Below, piece after piece: positions 1-6,751 of a DNA stretch of 12,396 bases. This stretch comes from Coprosoma sp963660615. Its GTDB lineage: Bacteria > Bacillota_I > Bacilli_A > RF39 > UBA660. Under the pieces are notes generated by a model that made no database searches, was not told the DNA's origin, and was given only the letters and a program-made list of their open reading frames with translations. The stretch spans positions 1 through 12,396 of the forward strand of contig CAVKYE010000024.1 in NCBI GenBank assembly GCA_963660615.1, given 5' to 3'. Every line of letters starts with the position of its first letter. Position 1 is the stretch's first letter. The position numbers and the translations under genes are program-made.

Positions 1-2
1 TC

Positions 3-767
3 TTCCAAAAGATATACGATAAAATCAAGCATCTTTATAAAATGGCAACTGCCGGCTCAAAGGAAAAACGCCAACTTGAAAAAGCTAAGCGTACTTTTGA
101 AAAGGTATACCAAAAAAATAAGGCAGATATAGATGAAAAAGTTAAATATAGTATTGCAATTGATAAAAATGGAAATAAATATGTTAACATTGATACAGAC
201 CAAGATATATTTAAAGGTAAAACTTTATTTGAACAAAATAAAATAGCAAAGAAGTATATTCTTGAAGCATTTAGAGAAAAAGGCTTGATAAAAGATGGCG
301 AAAAGGTGAATGTTAATAGTAAAACGGCAAAAAAATATACTAATCCGAAAGAACCTATTTCTAAATATAATAAATCTGTAAAAAATAGAATATCTACAGA
401 GTTAGATAATCTTATTGAAATCTCTGTCAAAATTTCTGAAAAAACCGATAAAAAAAGCCATACTTTTGCAAAAGATGGTTGGGAATATTATAAAACTACA
501 TTTAATATTGATGCCATTTTTTTTACAGGCATTTTAAACATAGGTAAGAATAATGGTGAGAGAATTTTATATGATATTAATAATATAAAAAAGGACGCTT
601 TGAATGGCAAACTAGGAAAACCTAGCGTCATTTTAAAAAAGTCGTCCTTTTCTACCAATAATGTACCACAATCCAACACAAATGTCAAATCTGGTACTAC
701 TAAGTATTCTATTTCAAAAACCGAGAAAAATACCAAGGGACTAGAAAATAGTTTTTTTACTATATAA
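3..767 (+). CDS. C-terminal part of a phage/ICE large polyvalent protein (LPD-type), 5' end cut by the window
   Basis: The frame is open to the left edge, reading FQKIYDKIKHLYK before the first ATG at 42, so that ATG is internal and the gene starts outside the window. The segment ATAGSKEKRQLEKAKRTFEK is one I recognise from the linker after the LPD domains of large polyvalent proteins in Firmicutes phages and integrative elements. The part around SHTFAKDGWEYYKTTFN to ILYDINNIKK resembles the barnase/EndoU/RelE-like (PBECR) nuclease domain often found at their C-termini. The tail motif KYSISKTEKNTKGLENS is also typical. In relatives I remember, more sequence often follows this motif; here translation stops five residues later. 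These proteins are thought to be co-injected or transferred with element DNA. Family assignment is from memory; catalytic activity of this tail is unproven. Confidence 0.72.
   Translation, partial: FQKIYDKIKHLYKMATAGSKEKRQLEKAKRTFEKVYQKNKADIDEKVKYSIAIDKNGNKYVNIDTDQDIFKGKTLFEQNKIAKKYILEAFREKGLIKDGEKVNVNSKTAKKYTNPKEPISKYNKSVKNRISTELDNLIEISVKISEKTDKKSHTFAKDGWEYYKTTFNIDAIFFTGILNIGKNNGERILYDINNIKKDALNGKLGKPSVILKKSSFSTNNVPQSNTNVKSGTTKYSISKTEKNTKGLENSFFTI
589..651. repeat. Nested inverted repeats within the 3' end of the polyvalent gene
   Basis: AAAAGGACG at 589-597 is the exact complement of CGTCCTTTT at 643-651. Inside it GACGCT (594-599) pairs with AGCGTC (624-629), and CTAGG (612-616) with CCTAG (621-625) across an AAAA loop. 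The outer and the middle stem share bases and are mutually exclusive, so an RNA here could switch between two folds. The repeat lies inside coding sequence, close to the stop codon. It may be an intragenic attenuator, a small inserted repeat, or chance. Confidence 0.45.
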
Positions 768-1002
768 AAACCGACTATTTCTAACACCAAAAGGTATAAA
801 ATACCAAATATAATAAAAACACCTTTATTTTTAATCATTAAAATGATAGAATATAGTCAGAAAGTGAGAGTGTTATAAAATTTACCGAAATATGATAAAA
901 ACAAAAAAACTATGAATAAATTATTTTTTCAGAATAAATTAACATTAAAACAAAAAAATATTCAAACAAATAAGACGTAATATACGGAAGATTATGACAT
1001 AA
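768..1002. other. AT-rich intergenic stretch, no gene seen
   Basis: I see no supportable gene on either strand. A small hairpin (GGTAT 793-797 with ATACC 801-805) sits just after the polyvalent gene but lacks a convincing T-run directly behind it. Whatever drives the HipA-like cluster should lie here, but I could not find a good -35/-10 pair. Confidence 0.4.
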
Positions 1003-1101
1003 TTGAAAAACAAATCAGCTACATTAACTAAAGTTGGAGAAGAGTTAGCTAAACAATCAATAGAAAGATATCTGAAGGAGGAGTATATGTATGAGGTATG
1101 A
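1003..1101 (+). CDS. Possible 32-residue leader protein of the HipA-like cluster (TTG start)
   Basis: From TTG at 1003 the frame reads MKNKSATLTKVGEELAKQSI, then an amphipathic-looking ERYLKEEYMYEV, and stops at TGA 1099-1101. It is closed upstream by TAA at 1000-1002, so it cannot be longer. It overlaps the next gene by 11 bases, and that gene's Shine-Dalgarno site lies in this ORF, which would allow translational coupling. The composition looks protein-like rather than random. A weak GGAAG at 986-990 is the only candidate ribosome site, rather far from the TTG. It could be a real small antitoxin-like peptide, the tail of a decayed regulator, or chance. I do not recognise the family. Confidence 0.33.
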   Translation: MKNKSATLTKVGEELAKQSIERYLKEEYMYEV

Positions 1102-1450
1102 GAAGTATTTAATAAAAAAAGAAAAATTAGATTTATTATCATCATTAAAGTTATTAGATAAAAAGATAGTAAATAAAAAATTAAAAGAATATGAACTAAA
1201 AAATGTAAATGAATTAAAAGACTATATTATTGAAGAGTTCGAAACATGTTTAGATATTTCAAAAGACGATAAGTTTACCCAGGCTTATTTTCTAAGGTTA
1301 CTTGAAAATGAGAATTCAGAATGGATGTCAGCATATGAACAAGATATAGAAAATTTATTTGTCTTCATATATGATAATGGAGAACATTATTCTTATTATA
1401 TTCCAACAGAAATTAAGGCAATAATAAAAAAATGTTATAATAATACATAA
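1091..1450 (+). CDS. Unrecognised 119-residue protein, partner of the HipA-like kinase
   Basis: The ATG at 1091 has an excellent Shine-Dalgarno AAGGAGG (1075-1081), about nine bases upstream. The protein is charged and helical in its first half (many Lys, Glu and Leu, starting MRYEKYLIKKEK), with a more aromatic second half containing WMSAYEQDIENLFVF and HYSYYIP. There is no signal peptide, membrane segment or Cys/His metal site. It is not an obvious helix-turn-helix protein, so it does not look like a HipB repressor, and it does not resemble the HipA N-terminal coupling domain. It ends 18 bases before the kinase gene, so the two are almost certainly co-transcribed. By position it could be an antitoxin, substrate or regulator of the kinase; that role is inferred from context only. 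Confidence 0.8.
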   Translation: MRYEKYLIKKEKLDLLSSLKLLDKKIVNKKLKEYELKNVNELKDYIIEEFETCLDISKDDKFTQAYFLRLLENENSEWMSAYEQDIENLFVFIYDNGEHYSYYIPTEIKAIIKKCYNNT

Positions 1451-1468
1451 GAGAGGAGAGCGATTCCT

Positions 1469-2659
1469 ATGAAATGTATTTTAATGAATAAAAATAAAGA
1501 GGTAATGTTAACAGAATATGATTCTGCAACAGGAGTATTTACAAGTATTTATAAAATTTACAATATTGATTATGCACCATATATATTAAAAAGTTTTTAT
1601 AAAAGTGAAGATGTTAATGATACTTCTTTAAGGACTAATTTAAGTGAATGGTTTAAAGGAAGGGGAATACCATCTTGGAGAGATAAGTTAGACTTATTAC
1701 TACATAGACTTAATGTTAATGCTCCATGCGAACTTCTAGATAAAGCACTTGGACTTTCTTTATCTGATCAATACTGGTTAAAGCCAGAAGAATCTAATAT
1801 TAACTACGAAGATATTAATTTCTTTGATAATAGCTTTGATTACGCTGAGTTTATGGAAGCATCACTTTCTAAAAACAGTAAGATGATTCATAATGCAACA
1901 TCATTAAAAACGCCTAATAATACTACAGATGGTATGTTAAAAAAAGCTTGGATTATTGAAGATGATACAAGATATTTATTAAAAGGTGGATATAAGAATG
2001 AAACATTGCAACCATTTAATGAAGTACTAGCAAGTGAAATATGTAAAAGGTTGGGTTTTTATCATGTAGAATACACACTAGATACTTATAAAGATATGGT
2101 TGTATCAAAATGTCCTTGTTTCATAACAAAAGATACAGAACTAATTACTTGTAATCAAATAAGAAATGATATGAAAAAACATAATAGTATAAAGGACTAT
2201 GAAGAATATATTAAAAAACTTGAATCTGAAGGAATTAAAGATGCAAGAGAAAAAATAGAAAATATGTATATTTTAGATTTTTTAATTATGAATGAGGATA
2301 GACATCTTAATAATTTTGGAATAATAAGAGATGTTAACACTTTAAAATGGCTGGATGTAGCTCCAATATTTGATAATGGCCAAAGTTTAAATATTGAGTA
2401 TTATGATGACGAAGAAATGCACATTACCAGTGAAGGCAAACTATTTTATGAAGTTAAAACATTTGATGAAATTATTAAAATCGTAAAAGATATAAAAAGA
2501 ATTGATGTAACTAAATTAGAAGGTATTCCCGAATGGTTTGATAACTTATTACATGAGTACCAAGATATAACAGGATATTCAGATAAAAGAATTAATAAAC
2601 TATGCATTTTATTAAACAGACAAATAAATAAATTGAAGAAATTAATTCAAAATAGTTAG
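1469..2659 (+). CDS. HipA-like serine/threonine kinase (toxin-type)
   Basis: The 396-residue protein has the marks of a HipA-fold kinase. YLLKGG holds the likely ATP-binding Lys172; NEVLASEI (E185, E190) fits the helix carrying the ion-pair Glu; NEDRHLNNFG (275-284) is the catalytic loop with D277 as base and N282 as metal ligand; FDNG (301-304) is the DFG-like metal site with D302. All key residues are present, so it should be active. The first 130 or so residues belong to a Firmicutes-type N-terminal region and differ from the classical HipA coupling domain. The stretch TSLKTPNNTTDGM before the lobe may be the flexible loop that HipA autophosphorylates. Classical HipA phosphorylates glutamyl-tRNA synthetase and causes dormancy; the target here is unknown. 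A Shine-Dalgarno GAGAGGAGAG at 1451-1460 precedes the ATG. No HipB-like DNA-binding partner is visible. Confidence 0.88.
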   Translation: MKCILMNKNKEVMLTEYDSATGVFTSIYKIYNIDYAPYILKSFYKSEDVNDTSLRTNLSEWFKGRGIPSWRDKLDLLLHRLNVNAPCELLDKALGLSLSDQYWLKPEESNINYEDINFFDNSFDYAEFMEASLSKNSKMIHNATSLKTPNNTTDGMLKKAWIIEDDTRYLLKGGYKNETLQPFNEVLASEICKRLGFYHVEYTLDTYKDMVVSKCPCFITKDTELITCNQIRNDMKKHNSIKDYEEYIKKLESEGIKDAREKIENMYILDFLIMNEDRHLNNFGIIRDVNTLKWLDVAPIFDNGQSLNIEYYDDEEMHITSEGKLFYEVKTFDEIIKIVKDIKRIDVTKLEGIPEWFDNLLHEYQDITGYSDKRINKLCILLNRQINKLKKLIQNS

Positions 2660-2673
2660 AAGTTAAGGCTAAA

Positions 2674-2706
2674 TTTCTATTTTGATGAGCTTAAGAAAAA
2701 TAGAAA
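2674..2706. terminator. AT-rich hairpin between the kinase and fic genes
   Basis: TTTCTATTTT (2674-2683) is the perfect complement of AAAATAGAAA (2697-2706), giving a 10-bp stem with a 13-base loop. The stem is weak (two G-C or C-G pairs) and the following sequence, AGTTTATTATA, is only partly T-rich. It could be a weak terminator, an mRNA end stabiliser, or part of the fic regulatory region. A TATACT at 2716-2721 directly after it could be a -10 box for fic, but no good -35 is visible. Confidence 0.35.
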
Positions 2707-2741
2707 AGTTTATTATATACTTTAATTAGGAGGTTAAAATT

Positions 2742-3587
2742 ATGACTGAAAAAGATTTAGATTCAAGTGTTAATGAATATGAAGAAAAATATAAATCTAA
2801 GAATTATGTAAAACAGTTACAATGGGATATGGCTATTGGTCTTCAAAAAGTAGATAATTTAAAACCTTCTAAATACTTAGAAAAATTATTAGAAGAAGAA
2901 GTAAAAGGCAATTTAACAATAGAAGAATTAGAAAAAGAATTAAAAGAATATTACATTGAAAAAGAAAATAAAAATGAAATAAATCATAATGAATTAGAAT
3001 GTGATTTTGTATCTACTAGAATAGTTGAATTATTAAATAAAGATAATTTTAATCTATCAGTTGATTATTTAAAATATGTTCATAAATTTTTATTTCAAGA
3101 TGTTTATGAATTTGCAGGTGAATTTAGAAAAATAGATTTTTCTAAACATGAAAAAATACTTAATAATGATTCAGTAGCATACGGAAATTGTACTACTTTA
3201 ACGGCATCATTAGAATACGATATATCGAAAGAATTAGAAAAAAATTATGAAGAAATGAATATAGTTGAAGTTATTAATAACATAACTAAATTTTCTTCTA
3301 GTATATGGCAAGTACATCCCTTTAGAGAAGGAAATACTAGAACAACAGCATTATTTATTGAAAAGTATTTAATTAGTTTAGGTTATAACGTAGATAATAG
3401 TTTATTTAAAGATAAATCAGTTTATTTTAGAAATGCTTTAGTAAGAAGTAATTATTTTAATAATTATTTGAATATAAAAGAAGATAGTAGTTATTTAGTT
3501 AAATTTTATGAAAATTTATTATTAGGTAAGAACAATAATCTACATTCAAAGGATTTAATTGTTCAAGAATTGTTTGATAAAAAGTAA
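2742..3587 (+). CDS. Fic-domain protein with a divergent active-site motif
   Basis: A 281-residue Fic/DOC family protein. The motif HPFREGNTRTTALF starts at His192; His192, Phe194, Glu196, Gly197, Asn198 and Arg200 fit HxFx(D/E)GNxRxxR, but the last Arg, needed in canonical AMPylating Fic enzymes, is Ala203 here. FAGEFRKIDFSKHE upstream is the usual preceding element that covers the active site. Residues 1-85 are a charged helical extension (many Lys and Glu), followed by ELECDFVSTRIVEL. T92-x3-E96 is faintly like the inhibitory (S/T)xxxE(G/N) motif, but the next residue is Leu, so I do not call it. The gene has a good AGGAGG site before its ATG. Fic enzymes usually add AMP or other phosphate groups to proteins; with the altered Arg the chemistry and target are open. 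No separate antitoxin gene is visible. Confidence 0.9.
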   Translation: MTEKDLDSSVNEYEEKYKSKNYVKQLQWDMAIGLQKVDNLKPSKYLEKLLEEEVKGNLTIEELEKELKEYYIEKENKNEINHNELECDFVSTRIVELLNKDNFNLSVDYLKYVHKFLFQDVYEFAGEFRKIDFSKHEKILNNDSVAYGNCTTLTASLEYDISKELEKNYEEMNIVEVINNITKFSSSIWQVHPFREGNTRTTALFIEKYLISLGYNVDNSLFKDKSVYFRNALVRSNYFNNYLNIKEDSSYLVKFYENLLLGKNNNLHSKDLIVQELFDKK

Positions 3588-3656
3588 CTAAACTATTGCT
3601 TTTTATAACAGCTTTGATATATTAATTATGTGAGAAAAAGTAGAAATACTTTTGCA

Positions 3657-3690
3657 AGGGCACTGTCATTTTTGATGGAGCCCTATTTTT
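3657..3690 (+). terminator. Probable intrinsic terminator after fic
   Basis: AGGGC pairs with GCCCT around an inner TCAT/ATGG stem and is followed by ATTTTTAT. It separates the fic unit from the mazG operon, which has its own promoter about 40 bases downstream. Confidence 0.6.
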
Positions 3691-3727
3691 ATGTTTTATT
3701 ATCAAAAATAAAAAATTAATCTTTTTG

Positions 3728-3751
3728 TGGTATAATTGAATAGAAGAGGTG
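3728..3751 (+). promoter_or_regulatory. Extended -10 promoter and ribosome site of the mazG operon
   Basis: TATAAT at 3731-3736 is preceded by TGG, an extended -10 (TGn). The region about 17 bases further up is A-rich without a clear -35, which extended -10 promoters tolerate. The predicted transcript start is near 3743, only about 13 bases before the ATG at 3756, with AGAGGTG (3745-3751) as the ribosome site. The leader is therefore too short for a riboswitch or attenuator. Confidence 0.65.
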
Positions 3752-3755
3752 TCTT

Positions 3756-4070
3756 ATGGAAGAATTAACTAAAAAAATAAGAGAATTTGCAGAAGAAAGA
3801 GAGTGGTTACAATTTAATACACCAGAGAATTTAGCTAAATCAATCTCAATAGAAGCTGGAGAATTATTAGAATGTTTTCAATGGAATAATAATTATGATA
3901 AAGATGAATTAAAATATGAAATAGCAGATGTAATGAATTATTGTATATTACTATGTTCACAAATAGGTGTTGATCCAAAGCAAATTATATTGGAAAAAAT
4001 GGAAATATCAGCAAAAAAATATCCCGTAGAAAAAGCTAAAGGGAAGAGTACAAAGTATGACAAACTATAA
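3756..4070 (+). CDS. MazG-like nucleotide pyrophosphohydrolase
   Basis: A 104-residue single-domain MazG-like protein, about the usual length for the short all-alpha NTP pyrophosphatases. ISIEAGELLECFQW supplies the ExxxE-type metal-binding helix and EIADVMNYCILLC the second ExxD helix; together these hold the Mg ions that hydrolyse (d)NTPs to NMP and pyrophosphate. It is cytoplasmic and starts the operon. Its last 14 bases overlap the start of the next gene, so the proteins are probably made in linked amounts. Stand-alone MazG proteins clean up abnormal nucleotides or lower (p)ppGpp; in a defence setting they could deplete nucleotides or remove modified phage nucleotides, which here is inference from context. 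Confidence 0.9.
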   Translation: MEELTKKIREFAEEREWLQFNTPENLAKSISIEAGELLECFQWNNNYDKDELKYEIADVMNYCILLCSQIGVDPKQIILEKMEISAKKYPVEKAKGKSTKYDKL

Positions 4071-4554
4071 TTTTGAAAATGCAAAAAAAGTATTTAAACA
4101 AGCTAATGGATTTTTCCTATTTGTAGATGGTATGAGTTTTAAAAAATGTGATATTTTATATTTGAATCCATATTATATCAATTGCCTTTTTGCATGTGAA
4201 TTATATTTGAAGACAATTCTGATGTTAAATGGACTTTTTACTCGTACTATTAAAGCTTGTAGTCATAATATGAAGTCTTTATTTGAAGCAATGACTGAAG
4301 AAGAACAATTGGATATTAAGTATATTTTAACGATAGAAATTCAAGAAGATGTTTTAACTTATTTGGATAAAATTAAAGACAATTTTACTAATATGAGATA
4401 TGTGTATATTAGTGGAACAAATTATGATGGAGTAGATATAAATAATAAGTTTGCAAAGTGTATTCAACTAATGTACAGATTACAACATCATGTTAGTTTG
4501 AAGCTATTTGGTAGAGATACATATGAGGATGTGAAAAAGAATGTTAGTATATGA
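4057..4554 (+). CDS. HEPN-like helical protein, middle gene of the MazG-helicase operon
   Basis: The 165-residue protein starts at an ATG inside mazG and ends inside the helicase gene, overlapping both neighbours by 14 bases. YYINCLFACELYLKTILM (Glu48) followed by CSHNMKSLFEAM (His70) has the pattern of HEPN-type helical bundles, where a conserved E-LxLK helix is followed by GHNL/SHNM; NMRYVYIS later also fits (compare NxRY in such families). The classical RNase motif Rx4-6H is not visible at the C-terminal helix (YRLQHH is the nearest), so it may be a non-catalytic or divergent HEPN. Possible roles are an RNase toxin, or an adaptor/antitoxin for the helicase. No signal peptide is present. 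The fold assignment is by pattern only and is the weakest of the three. Confidence 0.6.
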   Translation: MTNYNFENAKKVFKQANGFFLFVDGMSFKKCDILYLNPYYINCLFACELYLKTILMLNGLFTRTIKACSHNMKSLFEAMTEEEQLDIKYILTIEIQEDVLTYLDKIKDNFTNMRYVYISGTNYDGVDINNKFAKCIQLMYRLQHHVSLKLFGRDTYEDVKKNVSI

Positions 4555-6412
4555 AGGAATAAAATCAGGTTTTATCAATGATGTTGATTTAAATTTGATT
4601 ACAGATAAAATTTTAAATAGATTTAAAGAAGTTTTTCATAGAAGTACTGGTGAGTCTGAAATTAATTCATGGAGAGAATCGATGCTTAGAATGAGAGGCG
4701 TGTTAGCAGATAATGAAATACCGGATAATGCTGGTGTGGCTATTGAATTTAATATTCCACATACATCTAATAGAATTGACTTTCTTTTATCAGGTTATGA
4801 TAAGAATAAAAAAAATTCTATTATTATAATTGAATTAAAACAATGGACACATGCTGATGCAGTTCTAGGAAAAGATGGTGTTGTTTCTACTGTTACTGGT
4901 AAAGCATTAAGAGAGGTTACACATCCATCATATCAGGCATGGAGTTATGCTAGTTTAATTGATAGTTATAATCAAGAGGTATATGATAGGAATGTCGGGC
5001 TACATCCATGTGCTTTTTTACATAATTATGATCTTACTGATAGTGATCCTATTAATAGTGAACAGTATAAAGATTATATAAATGCTGCACCAATGTTTGG
5101 ATCTAAAGATTTTGAAAAATTAAGAAATTTTATCAAAAAATTTGTAACAGAAGGCGATGATAAAGAAGGTTTATATATCATTGAAAATGGTAAAATAAAA
5201 CCATCAAAAATGTTACAAGATTCTTTTTCATCAGTATTAAAAGGAAATAAAGAGTTTGTTTTGATTGATGATCAAAAAGTTATATTTGAAGAAGCATTAA
5301 GAATAGGTGTTAATGCTCATTTGCATAACGAAAAAAGTGTATTAATTGTAGAAGGAGGGCCTGGAACAGGAAAATCAGTTTTAGCAATCAATTTATTAAA
5401 ACAATTTTTAAATAGAAGTTTTAATAGTTTCTATGTTACTAAAAATAGCGCTCCTAGAGAAGTCTTTAAAGCAAAATTAAAGATAGATAAGATGAGTGGC
5501 CTAAATAACTTGTTTAAAGGGTCGGGAAGCTTTTATGATTGTGAACCTAATTCATTTGATGTTTTAATAGTAGATGAAGCTCATAGATTAAATAAAAAGT
5601 CTGGCTTGTTCTCAAATTTAGGTGAAAATCAAATTAAAGAGATTATTAATTCCAGTATGTTTTCTATATTCTTTATAGATGAAAATCAGCGAGTAACATT
5701 AAAAGATAATGGTTCTATTGATGAAATAAAAAAACATGCAAGGTATTATAATGCTGGTGTTCATAAAATGAAATTAAAAAGTCAATTCAGATGTGATGGA
5801 TCAGATGGATATCTTGCTTGGCTTGATAATGTTTTAGAAATAAGAGAAACAGCTAACTTTGATTTAGATAATAAATATGATTTTAAAGTTTTTGATGATC
5901 CAAATAATTTGAGAAAAGCAATTGTAGAAAAAAACAAAATCAATAATAAATCTAGGTTAGTTGCTGGTTATTGTTGGGATTGGATTAGTGAAGGAAAAAA
6001 TAAAACAGATATTTATGATATAACTATTCCTGAATACAATTTTGGTATGAGTTGGAATTTGGGTAATTCAAGCACTTGGGCTATAGATAAAGAATCTGTT
6101 AATGAAATTGGATGTATTCATACGTGTCAGGGGTTAGAATTTGATTATGTTGGAGTAATAATAGGTGATGATATAAGATATGAAGATGGTCATATTATTA
6201 CTGATTATACAAAAAGAGCAAAAACAGATCAGTCAATTAAAGGAATTAAAAAAATAGCTAAAGAAGAAGGTATTGAAGAAGCTAAAAGACTAACAGATGC
6301 AATTATTAAAAACACATATAAAACTTTAATGACTAGAGGTATGAAGGGTTGTTATATTTATTGTACTGATAAGAATCTTCAAAACTATTTTATAGATAAT
6401 TTAAGAAAATAG
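4541..6412 (+). CDS. PD-(D/E)XK nuclease fused to DUF2075 (Schlafen-like) superfamily 1 helicase
   Basis: A 623-residue protein with two parts. Residues about 1-220 contain RIDFLLSGYD (D80) and IIIIELKQW (E98, K100), the D...ExK core of a PD-(D/E)XK nuclease. Residues about 240-620 are a DUF2075 helicase/ATPase: EGGPGTGKS Walker A (271-279, K278), LIVDEAHRL Walker B (D345, E346), FFIDENQRV motif III, SQFRCDGSDGYLAWL motif IV, HTCQGLEFDYVGVIIGDD motif V, and TLMTRGMKGCYIYC motif VI. All motor motifs look intact, so it should hydrolyse ATP and move on or remodel nucleic acid while the N-terminal domain cuts. Start ATG 4541 lies in the preceding gene with no strong ribosome site of its own beyond GAGGATG, consistent with coupling. 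Family knowledge: DUF2075 proteins occur in bacterial accessory regions, often beside MazG genes. Role in defence is inferred. Confidence 0.9.
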   Translation: MLVYEGIKSGFINDVDLNLITDKILNRFKEVFHRSTGESEINSWRESMLRMRGVLADNEIPDNAGVAIEFNIPHTSNRIDFLLSGYDKNKKNSIIIIELKQWTHADAVLGKDGVVSTVTGKALREVTHPSYQAWSYASLIDSYNQEVYDRNVGLHPCAFLHNYDLTDSDPINSEQYKDYINAAPMFGSKDFEKLRNFIKKFVTEGDDKEGLYIIENGKIKPSKMLQDSFSSVLKGNKEFVLIDDQKVIFEEALRIGVNAHLHNEKSVLIVEGGPGTGKSVLAINLLKQFLNRSFNSFYVTKNSAPREVFKAKLKIDKMSGLNNLFKGSGSFYDCEPNSFDVLIVDEAHRLNKKSGLFSNLGENQIKEIINSSMFSIFFIDENQRVTLKDNGSIDEIKKHARYYNAGVHKMKLKSQFRCDGSDGYLAWLDNVLEIRETANFDLDNKYDFKVFDDPNNLRKAIVEKNKINNKSRLVAGYCWDWISEGKNKTDIYDITIPEYNFGMSWNLGNSSTWAIDKESVNEIGCIHTCQGLEFDYVGVIIGDDIRYEDGHIITDYTKRAKTDQSIKGIKKIAKEEGIEEAKRLTDAIIKNTYKTLMTRGMKGCYIYCTDKNLQNYFIDNLRK

Positions 6413-6413
6413 T

Positions 6414-6635
6414 ATTTGTCACAGAAAGGTTAAAAAAGCAAACATTTTTCCTAATTATACTAAAAAAGAATTAATTGATATATTAGTAGATAAAATAGTT
6501 ATAGATAAAGATAGAAATATTACTATATATTTTAAATATGATATTGTACCAGAGGTAACTTTTAAGTATGAAAATAGAAATTTAGCAAGAAATCCTTATG
6601 GTAGAAAAGGCAAAAATCAGTATAGTAAAGATTAA
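6414..6635 (+). pseudogene. C-terminal stump of a large serine recombinase
   Basis: The frame reads YTKKELIDILVDKIVIDKDR then NITIYFKYDIVPEVTF and ends NQYSKD at TAA 6633-6635. The DIL(V/I)DKI.ID.DRNI.I.F pattern is the characteristic last beta-rich segment of large serine recombinases from phages and integrative elements. No start codon with a ribosome site exists, and the frame begins directly after the stop of the helicase gene; the catalytic Ser domain and DNA-binding domains are missing. It is therefore a remnant, either truncated when the MazG-helicase cassette entered the gene or left by decay of the element. The native terminator still follows it. Confidence 0.7.
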
Positions 6636-6640
6636 TATAG

Positions 6641-6675
6641 GCTCTAACTAGTTATCTAGTTAGAGCTTATTTTTT
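6641..6675 (+). terminator. Strong intrinsic terminator
   Basis: GCTCTAACTAG (6641-6651) and CTAGTTAGAGC (6656-6666) form a perfect 11-bp stem with a TTAT loop, followed by TTATTTTTT. It closes the transcript coming from the MazG-HEPN-helicase operon through the recombinase stump. Confidence 0.9.
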
Positions 6676-6709
6676 GATATGTTTACGTTTTTTTACCACT
6701 TTTATGGTT

Positions 6710-6741
6710 TATAATAGTATTTAATAAATTTAAGAAAGGAG
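6710..6741 (+). promoter_or_regulatory. -10 box and ribosome site of the 68-residue gene
   Basis: A perfect TATAAT lies at 6710-6715; TTTACG or TTTACC upstream are the nearest -35 candidates but are badly spaced. AAAGGAG (6735-6741) is a strong ribosome site ten bases before the ATG at 6752. Confidence 0.5.
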
Positions 6742-6751
6742 TGATTTTAAC

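Noticed and set aside
35..838. Two long reverse-strand open frames opposite the polyvalent gene
   Set aside because: They are hydrophobic mirror frames of a lysine- and asparagine-rich gene, lack ribosome sites, and match no family I know.
3009..3030. Inhibitory (S/T)xxxE(G/N) helix in the Fic protein
   Set aside because: T92-x3-E96 is followed by Leu rather than Gly or Asn, and the position is not decisive without an alignment.
4246..4270. R-x6-H (RTIKACSH) in the HEPN-like protein as the catalytic HEPN motif
   Set aside because: It is in the first half of the protein before the SHNM block, whereas the RNase motif of HEPN domains is expected on the last conserved helix.
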